Part shown: piece after piece, positions 13,667 to 18,268 of the stretch
How the letters are laid out: every line of letters starts with the position of its first letter
Numbering within the stretch: the stretch's first letter is position 1
Origin: Prevotella sp. CAG:485
GTDB taxonomy: Bacteria > Bacteroidota > Bacteroidia > Bacteroidales > Muribaculaceae
NCBI GenBank assembly: GCA_000437495.1
Contig: FR897834.1
Location: forward strand, 1 to 18,268
Direction of reading: 5' to 3'
DNA: 18,268 bases
The notes under the pieces: generated by a model
Seen by the model: the letters and a program-made list of their open reading frames with translations, nothing else
Database searches by the model: none
Told to the model about the DNA's origin: nothing
Translations under genes and position numbers: made by a program

Positions 13667-14797
13667 ATGTATAAAATAGCCATCTTCGCTTCCGGCAACG
13701 GCACCAACGCCGAAAACATAGCAAAACATTTCCAAGACAGCGACCTTGCACGCGTCACCCTGGTGCTTACCAACGTGCGCAACGCCGGAGTAGTGGCCCG
13801 TATGGCCGCCTTAGGCATAGACACCTATTACGTGCCCAACGAAAAATGGACCACAGCGCCGCAGCAGATTGCCTCCTTCCTTGCCTCGCAGGGCATCGAC
13901 CTTGTGGTGCTGGCAGGCTTCATGCGTAAAGTCGACGACCGCCTGGTGGAGAGCTTCCGCGGACGTATGCTCAACATTCACCCGTCGCTGCTGCCGGCTT
14001 ACGGCGGCAAAGGCATGTACGGACACCATGTGCATGAAGCCGTGATTGCCGCCGGCGAGCAGCAGAGCGGCGTTACAGTGCATCAGGTAAGCGAAGTGAT
14101 GGACGGCGGCGACATTGTGGAGCAGGAGAGCGTGGACATCCTTCCCGGCGAAACACCGCAGTCGCTCGAAGAAAAGATACATCAGATAGAATACAGCATC
14201 TATCCGCGCGCCATAGAGAAGGTGCTTGCCGCAATGCCGACCGAGCCGCAGGCAGATTCGCAGACTGAGCCACAGACTGCTGCCGAGGAGAGCGCGCCTC
14301 AGTCGTGCGCCGAACAGTGGGCCGGAGCCCTTGGCATGAAAGACTATAGCGACGCCGAGGCACAGCGCCGCCTCGATGCAGCCACCCCGCCGGCAATGCC
14401 CTCAGCCACACCCCCCGCAATGCCGCAGAGTACCCCGCCGGCCACCCCGCCGTCAGCCCCCTCATGCACACCTCCCCAGGCACCGGTAGCCGCAGAAGCA
14501 CCCGTGGCCGCTGAAATGCCGACACAGTCGCAGGCAGCAACAGCCTGTCAGCCCGAGCGCCCTGAGATGCCCTCCACATATCTGCTCTGGTCGGTGCTCT
14601 GCATCATCTTCTGCTGCACCATTCCCGCCATTGTGGCAGTGGTGTTCAGCTGCCAGGTAAGCTCAAAATATTACCGCGACGACTTTGAAGGAGCGGAGCG
14701 TGCCAGCAAACGCGCTCAGGCCTGGATATTAGTCTCGTTTGTACTTGGCGTGCTGCAGGCCACCATCGTCACCCCCCTCTACATGCTGCTGAGCTAA
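13667..14797 (+). CDS. purN: PurN (GAR formyltransferase) fused to a CD225/dispanin membrane domain
   Basis: A 376-aa fusion. Residues 1-190 are phosphoribosylglycinamide formyltransferase, the third step of purine synthesis: FASGNGTNAENI near the N-terminus, LNIHPSLLPAYGG with N103 and H105, and VMDGGDIV with D146. These correspond to the E. coli catalytic N106, H108 and D144. Residues 190-300 are a Pro/Ala/Glu/Gln-rich linker with repeated TPPAMP/TPPATPP units. Residues 301-376 (YLLWSVLCIIFCCTIPAI ... KYYRDDFEGAERASKRAQAW ...) match the CD225/dispanin fold: hairpin helix, FEGAxxASKxAxxW loop, second helix. PurN alone is normally about 190-215 aa. The frame is continuous with no visible frameshift. 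A possible internal start is the ATG at 14336, with GGAG 8 nt upstream. The TAA stop abuts the next ATG. Confidence 0.9.
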   Translation: MYKIAIFASGNGTNAENIAKHFQDSDLARVTLVLTNVRNAGVVARMAALGIDTYYVPNEKWTTAPQQIASFLASQGIDLVVLAGFMRKVDDRLVESFRGRMLNIHPSLLPAYGGKGMYGHHVHEAVIAAGEQQSGVTVHQVSEVMDGGDIVEQESVDILPGETPQSLEEKIHQIEYSIYPRAIEKVLAAMPTEPQADSQTEPQTAAEESAPQSCAEQWAGALGMKDYSDAEAQRRLDAATPPAMPSATPPAMPQSTPPATPPSAPSCTPPQAPVAAEAPVAAEMPTQSQAATACQPERPEMPSTYLLWSVLCIIFCCTIPAIVAVVFSCQVSSKYYRDDFEGAERASKRAQAWILVSFVLGVLQATIVTPLYMLLS

Positions 14798-15172
14798 ATG
14801 CTGCACCGCATTTTCCGCCGCATCCTGTTCCTGGCTCTCCTTCCGGTGTTTATCCTCTACTATCTGATAGAGGATCCGGCCGGCGGACTCATGCCCCGCT
14901 GTGTGGTGAAATCCATTACCGGCTGGAGCTGCCCCGGATGCGGCTCGCAACGCTTTCTGCATGCCCTGCTCAACGGACACCCCTTAGAGGCAGTGAGCTA
15001 TAATTATTTCATACCTGTGGGGTTCCTGCTGATAGGTGTAGTGATATGGCTCGAAGCCACACGCAAAAGTCATCCGCAGCGCTACCGCCGCTTCATGCAG
15101 CCACTGTATCTATATTTAGTGCTGGCTCTGATTATTGCGTGGATGCTGGTGCGCAACCTTCTCAACATCTGA
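14798..15172 (+). CDS. DUF2752 membrane protein
   Basis: A 124-aa inner-membrane protein with three or so hydrophobic segments (about 8-24, 68-88, 100-120). The DUF2752 signature SCPGCGSQRFLHALLNG is at residues 44-60, with C45 and C48 plus the G-S-Q-R. Function of the family is unknown. In Bacteroidetes such genes often neighbour CD225 genes (from memory). Here the ATG directly follows the TAA of the purN-CD225 fusion with no spacer, which supports pairing with the CD225 part rather than with purine synthesis. Its last 57 bp overlap the convergent SemiSWEET gene. Confidence 0.9.
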   Translation: MLHRIFRRILFLALLPVFILYYLIEDPAGGLMPRCVVKSITGWSCPGCGSQRFLHALLNGHPLEAVSYNYFIPVGFLLIGVVIWLEATRKSHPQRYRRFMQPLYLYLVLALIIAWMLVRNLLNI

Positions 15173-15457
15173 CGCCATAGCCCTGTTACGCCGCTTGCGG
15201 GCGTCGTTGCGCAGCTTGATGACCGTGATGACGGCGGCAGACGCTCCCGTGATGATATTCGTGATAGCCAACGGCCAGTTGTTTATCAGAATGCCCTGAG
15301 CCACAAAAAACAGCGAGCCGAAGCCCATGAGCAGGAACGTGGGCAGCGCTATACCCTCCGTGTCGCGCGTGCGGATGGTGTAAATAGCCTGAGGCAGATA
15401 ACCGCCAATCATACATATCGAGGCCAGCCAGCCAATGATTATTATTGCAGTTTCCAT
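15116..15457 (-). CDS. SemiSWEET / PQ-loop family small transporter
   Basis: A 113-aa protein with the three-helix half-SWEET layout (helices at about 4-20, 40-58 and 62-82). The PQ-loop hallmark GYLPQAIYTIRTRDTEGI starts at G19. SemiSWEETs dimerise to move sugars such as sucrose, though PQ-loop proteins have other substrates too. The C-terminal tail (84-113) is charged and rich in Arg/Asn/Gln/His, longer than in typical members of about 85-95 residues. That tail is the part that overlaps the convergent DUF2752 gene. No clear TAnnTTTG promoter was found upstream on the minus strand. Confidence 0.9.
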   Translation of the reverse strand: METAIIIIGWLASICMIGGYLPQAIYTIRTRDTEGIALPTFLLMGFGSLFFVAQGILINNWPLAITNIITGASAAVITVIKLRNDARKRRNRAMASDVEKVAHQHPRNNQSQH

Positions 15458-15678
15458 TGTAAATTTGCAGTTTAAATCAGTATTTCTATTTCAACGACAA
15501 CCGCCCTTAAAGAGTTCTCATCCCCACCCCCGCGCCAACAAAAGCGGCGATATTAGGGCGAAAGAGAGATAAGAGCATTTAATCACGTCAGACAGGCATT
15601 TGAAAAGAGGGAAGAAGAACATAATAAACCTCGAAATGGTTCTAATGATAAAAGAATAGAAAATCTTACTATTAAAAG

Positions 15679-15710
15679 TTTGGTTAAGCCAAATATTATT
15701 AGTAATTTTG
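15679..15710 (+). promoter_or_regulatory. Bacteroidetes promoter for the short AT-rich unit
   Basis: TTTG (15679-15682) and TAATTTTG (15703-15710) are 20 bp apart, the best promoter match in the window. Transcription is predicted to begin near 15715-15717. Confidence 0.75.
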
Positions 15711-15732
15711 CACACGCAACCTGAGAAAAGAA

Positions 15733-15978
15733 ATGGATCCCGTACTTGCAGCATTGGAGCATTACAGAATTTCTGCAACGCCCGAACAAAAGGCGGCAGA
15801 TTTGAGTCAACTTGAGAAGGAGTGCCTCTCTACAGTTGACGCTTATCAGTATGTCTATGCGATAACAATTCAAAGTTCAGGGCACTCAAATCATCTTGAA
15901 TTTGTAAACTACAACATCAATCCAGATTATAATCTGGATTTTTCTTTATACGCCGGGTCGGAAGCATATACCTTTTAG
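15733..15978 (+). CDS. Small hypothetical ORF with an internal terminator
   Basis: An 81-aa ORF after a strong promoter, preceded by GAGAAAAGAA. The first 33 residues read as a helical, protein-like segment (MDPVLAALEHYRISATPEQKAADLSQLEKE), followed by a Tyr-rich, beta-like part. No known domain was recognised and no membrane segment is present. A 22-bp palindrome followed by a T-run (15919-15947) lies inside codons 63-72, so most transcripts may end before the stop codon. The ORF may therefore be a remnant of a longer gene, a leader peptide, or not translated as drawn. The AT-rich composition differs from the flanking genes. If it is not a gene, the whole stretch 15458-16198 lacks a coding region. 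Confidence 0.4.
   Translation: MDPVLAALEHYRISATPEQKAADLSQLEKECLSTVDAYQYVYAITIQSSGHSNHLEFVNYNINPDYNLDFSLYAGSEAYTF
15919..15947 (+). terminator. Perfect palindromic hairpin with T-run
   Basis: AATCCAGATT (15919-15928) pairs perfectly with AATCTGGATT (15931-15940) across AT, and is followed by TTTCTTT (15941-15947). On the minus strand it is not followed by a T-run, so it acts only for plus-strand transcripts. Confidence 0.7.
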
Positions 15979-15996
15979 CTGATAGAAGGTAAAGGG

Positions 15997-16018
15997 GATG
16001 GAAAGGGGCTGTTCCATC
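15997..16018 (+). other. Second hairpin in the AT-rich patch
   Basis: GATGGAA (15997-16003) pairs with TTCCATC (16012-16018) around an 8-nt G-rich loop. The sequence after it (ATTGCATTTTG) is only partly T-rich. It may be a weak terminator, an RNA structure or a leftover of a mobile element; it is not assigned. Confidence 0.45.
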
Positions 16019-16126
16019 ATTGCATTTTGAGGTGCTGTGCAAACAAAAGCTCAACCATTTTTCGGAAAAGTTATTCTATTTTTCTTATAGCTGGGAAAGT
16101 GGGCGAATTATTCCGCTCCGGTGAAC

Positions 16127-16134
16127 TATCTTTG
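16127..16134 (+). promoter_or_regulatory. -7 element of probable efflux operon promoter
   Basis: TATCTTTG matches TAnnTTTG. No TTTG or TTG is at the right distance upstream, so it may need an activator. The leader of about 60 nt to the ATG at 16199 includes a small hairpin GACGG-GTTA-CCGTC (16156-16169). Confidence 0.5.
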
Positions 16135-16198
16135 CAAAGAATTTGTATTCTATTTGACGGGTTACCGTCTGATTGTCGGGAATTAATAGATACTGATT

Positions 16199-17659
16199 AT
16201 GCACTCCAACAAGTTGTTGCCGGCTCTGACGGCATTGCTGACGGCGCTATTAGTGAATGTCGCCTCACCGGAGGCCTGCGCATCCACCGTTACGCTCGAT
16301 TCATGCCGCCGTATGGCCCTGCGATACAACAAGACCATACGCCTCAGCGAACGCAGCATAGAAAAGGCCGGTTATCTCCACGAAGCCGCTAAGACAGGAT
16401 ATCTGCCTACCTTTGACTTCGGCTTTACCTACGTGCTCAGCTCGCAGCAAATCAACCTGCTGAAGAGCAACGCCATGCTCCCCACCCTTACCTTCGACCC
16501 CGCCACCGGCACATACACACCCAATGTGGTTACCGGTCCCGACGGCAAACCCCTTGTCGACCCCAAAACGGGTGAGCCGGTGTTCAAGGAGGTGGCCATG
16601 ATACCCAAATCGGCCATGAGCTTCAACACCCACCAGACCATGGGAGGCGCCTTCACCATGACGCAGCCCGTGTTCATGGGCGGCGAGATACGGGCCCTTG
16701 ACCGCATTGCCGGATTCTCCAAACAGCTGGCCGAACAGGGCCGCGACATGGCCAGTCAGGAAGTGATTTATTCCGTTGATGAGGCTTACTGGCTGGTGGT
16801 GAGCCTGGAGCATAAAAAGGCTCTGGCGGAGTCGTTCGTCAACCTCATGGACTCGCTGCAATATGACGTCAACAAGATGTATGAGGTCGGCGTGGCCACA
16901 CGTTCCGACACGCTGCGTGTGCGTGTGCAGGTGAACGAGGCTCAGATTACGCTGACCAAGGTGTGCAACGGCCTGTCGCTGGCGCGTATGGCTCTGGCGC
17001 AGATTTGCGGCCTCCCCATCGACTCCGAGCTGCAGCCGGCCGACCGGGAATTTGCCGAGCAGCCCTCCGTGGCGCCGCCGGTGAACGTAAACATGACCGA
17101 TGTGTATGCCAACCGCCCCGAGCTGGCCATGTTGCGCACCGGCATAAACATCTTCGAGCAGCAGGAGAACGTGGCCAAGGCCGGCATGTTGCCCAAGATA
17201 GCGGTGATAGGCGCTTACAGCTTCTCTAACCCGAACCTCAACAACGGCTTCCACCGCAGCTTCGGCGGCGGCTTCTCCATAGGCGCCACGCTGGTGATGC
17301 CGCTGTGGCACTGGGGTCGCAACTACAATAAGCTGCGTGCCGCCCGCGCCGCAACCGCCGAACAGCGCCTCGCCCTGGAAGATGCCTGCGAAAAGGTGCA
17401 GCTGCAGGTGAGCCAGGCTCGCTATCGCTATGAAGAGGCGTACAAGACCTACAACATGACCGAAAACAATATGAAGAGCGCCGACGAGAACCTGCGTCAG
17501 GCTCAGCTCGGCTTCCGCGAGGGCGTCTCCACCGTCAACGATGTGCTGGCGGCACACACCGCCTGGCTCGAGGCCAACAGCGAGAAAATCGACGCTCAGA
17601 TTGGCATACAACTCTGCAATGTCTACCTTAAAAAGGTGCTCGGCACTCTCAAATACTAA
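16199..17659 (+). CDS. TolC-family outer-membrane efflux protein
   Basis: A 486-aa protein with a signal peptide (about residues 1-28, LLPALTALLTALLVNVASPEACA). The mature part follows the OEP/TolC plan: two long coiled-coil repeats separated near the middle and opened by outer-membrane strands. The first half starts with TLDSCRRMALRYNKTIRL. The second repeat shows YANRPELAMLRTGINIFEQQENVAKAGMLPKIAVIGAYSF and ends with the ARYRYEEAYKTYNMTENNMKSADENLRQAQLGFREGVSTVNDVLAAHTAW pattern. An insert with GTYTPNVVTGPDGKPLVDPKTGEP at about 101-125 would extend the extracellular beta region. It supplies the outer-membrane channel for the HlyD-type adaptor 6 nt downstream. Confidence 0.94.
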   Translation: MHSNKLLPALTALLTALLVNVASPEACASTVTLDSCRRMALRYNKTIRLSERSIEKAGYLHEAAKTGYLPTFDFGFTYVLSSQQINLLKSNAMLPTLTFDPATGTYTPNVVTGPDGKPLVDPKTGEPVFKEVAMIPKSAMSFNTHQTMGGAFTMTQPVFMGGEIRALDRIAGFSKQLAEQGRDMASQEVIYSVDEAYWLVVSLEHKKALAESFVNLMDSLQYDVNKMYEVGVATRSDTLRVRVQVNEAQITLTKVCNGLSLARMALAQICGLPIDSELQPADREFAEQPSVAPPVNVNMTDVYANRPELAMLRTGINIFEQQENVAKAGMLPKIAVIGAYSFSNPNLNNGFHRSFGGGFSIGATLVMPLWHWGRNYNKLRAARAATAEQRLALEDACEKVQLQVSQARYRYEEAYKTYNMTENNMKSADENLRQAQLGFREGVSTVNDVLAAHTAWLEANSEKIDAQIGIQLCNVYLKKVLGTLKY

Positions 17660-17665
17660 GACGTT

Positions 17666-18268
17666 ATGAACTCAGACAACACCAACGATAAGCAACCCCA
17701 GGCCCCGCAGGACGTCAAAGAGGCCAAGAAACCTGAAATAACCCCCGGCGGCATCATCTACATAGCCCCCGACGAGCTGCAGGTATCGCGCAAAGACAAA
17801 GCGCTGATGCTCACCATAGCATTAGTCTTGCTGGTAGTTGCGGCATTGGCCGTGATAGGCTTCATCACCATGAAACCGCAGCCCGATTTCGTTCAGGGAC
17901 AGGCCGACGCCACCGAGGTGCGCATCTCGGGCAAGCTCCCCGGACGCATCATGGAGATATATGTGGAAGAGGGACAGTATGTGCATGCCGGCGACACCCT
18001 GGTGCATATCCATTCCTCGCTTGCCGACGCCCGTATGGCTCAGGCACAGGCTGCCGTGTCGGCCGCTCAGGCCACCAATCAGAAGGTGGATGCCGGCACA
18101 CGTCCGCAGATTACCCAGAGCGCCTATGAGGTATGGCAGCAGGCGGTTGCCGCTCAGGGCATTGCCAAGAAGACCTACGACCGCATGGAGAAGCTCTTTG
18201 CCGACGGCGTGGTCTCGGCCCAGAAACGCGACGAGGCGCGCGCTGCCTACGAAGCCGCCACGGCAGGC
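17666..18268 (+). CDS. HlyD/EmrA-type membrane fusion protein (3' end outside window)
   Basis: Partial: 201 codons from the ATG at 17666 to the window edge. Layout is typical of a periplasmic adaptor: a cytosolic polar N-terminus with Asn/Gln/Pro (1-43), one transmembrane helix (47-67), the first half of a biotinyl-lipoyl domain (EVRISGKLPGRIMEIYVEEGQYVHAGDTLVHI, 84-115), then a long helical hairpin (SLADARMAQAQAAVSAAQ ... KTYDRMEKLFADGVVSAQKRDEARAAYEAA). The long N-terminal tail before the helix resembles EmrA-type proteins working with MFS or ABC pumps. It begins 6 nt after the TolC-type gene, so the pump gene is expected just beyond the window. Confidence 0.92.
   Translation, partial: MNSDNTNDKQPQAPQDVKEAKKPEITPGGIIYIAPDELQVSRKDKALMLTIALVLLVVAALAVIGFITMKPQPDFVQGQADATEVRISGKLPGRIMEIYVEEGQYVHAGDTLVHIHSSLADARMAQAQAAVSAAQATNQKVDAGTRPQITQSAYEVWQQAVAAQGIAKKTYDRMEKLFADGVVSAQKRDEARAAYEAATAG

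Noticed and set aside
14383..14520. CRISPR-like or tandem repeat array
   Set aside because: The repeats are imperfect Pro codon units within a coding frame, with no spacers of regular length; no CRISPR array was seen anywhere in the window.
13667..14797. Frameshift or joined pseudogene as the explanation for the PurN-CD225 gene
   Set aside because: Both domains and the linker read in one frame with consistent codon use and complete conserved motifs, so no disruption needs to be assumed.
15460..15467. TAAATTTG as a plus-strand promoter just upstream of the AT-rich patch
   Set aside because: No TTTG or TTG lies 19-20 bp upstream, and no gene starts soon after it on the plus strand.
16301..17611. 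Minus-strand ORF of 436 codons opposite the TolC-type gene
   Set aside because: The plus strand has an intact TolC family protein with signal peptide; the antisense translation is His/Val/Gly-rich and has no domain.

Overview
The window looks like a chromosomal segment from a fairly GC-rich member of the Bacteroidales, probably Muribaculaceae-like. The reasons are several promoters of the Bacteroidetes type (-33 TTTG/TTG, about 19-20 bp, then -7 TAnnTTTG), weak or absent Shine-Dalgarno sites, a large secreted protein with a T9SS-like C-terminal tail, a Bacteroidetes-style ExbB/ExbD/TonB cluster, and a nadK / CBS-ACT / pdxJ neighbourhood that I recall from Bacteroidales. The family-level placement is inference. 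No rRNA, tRNA, CRISPR array or complete mobile element was seen.

Layout. 1-4415: a Bax-inhibitor-1-type membrane protein, then a secreted protein of about 1170 residues built from four related beta-rich modules. It ends in an 81-nt pure-pyrimidine tract and a strong intrinsic terminator. 4600-5760: a visibly AT-richer island on the minus strand with a winged-helix (HARE-HTH-like) protein carrying a PD-(D/E)XK-like nuclease signature, plus a 69-residue partner. 5773-7467: nudC (NADH pyrophosphatase), possibly leaderless, and an unrecognised 266-aa protein. 7499-8905 (minus): NAD kinase and a shortened CBS/ACT regulator-like protein. 8941-15172 (plus): a tightly packed run of pdxJ, exbB, exbD, a TonB-like transducer, an MsbA-like ABC exporter, purN fused to a CD225/dispanin membrane domain, and a DUF2752 membrane protein. 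15116-15457 (minus): a SemiSWEET/PQ-loop protein that overlaps the DUF2752 gene tail to tail. 15480-16198: a second AT-rich patch with a short promoter-ORF-terminator unit. 16199-18268: a TolC-type outer-membrane factor and the first two thirds or so of an HlyD/EmrA-type adaptor, the start of a tripartite efflux operon that runs off the window.

The genes fall into cofactor metabolism (nudC, nadK, pdxJ), envelope energy coupling and transport (ExbB/D/TonB, ABC exporter, TolC/HlyD), and accessory functions. The most unusual items are the in-frame PurN-CD225 fusion followed with zero spacing by DUF2752, the orphan nuclease-like two-gene island, and the small transcription unit at 15679-15947 whose terminator hairpin lies inside its own ORF.
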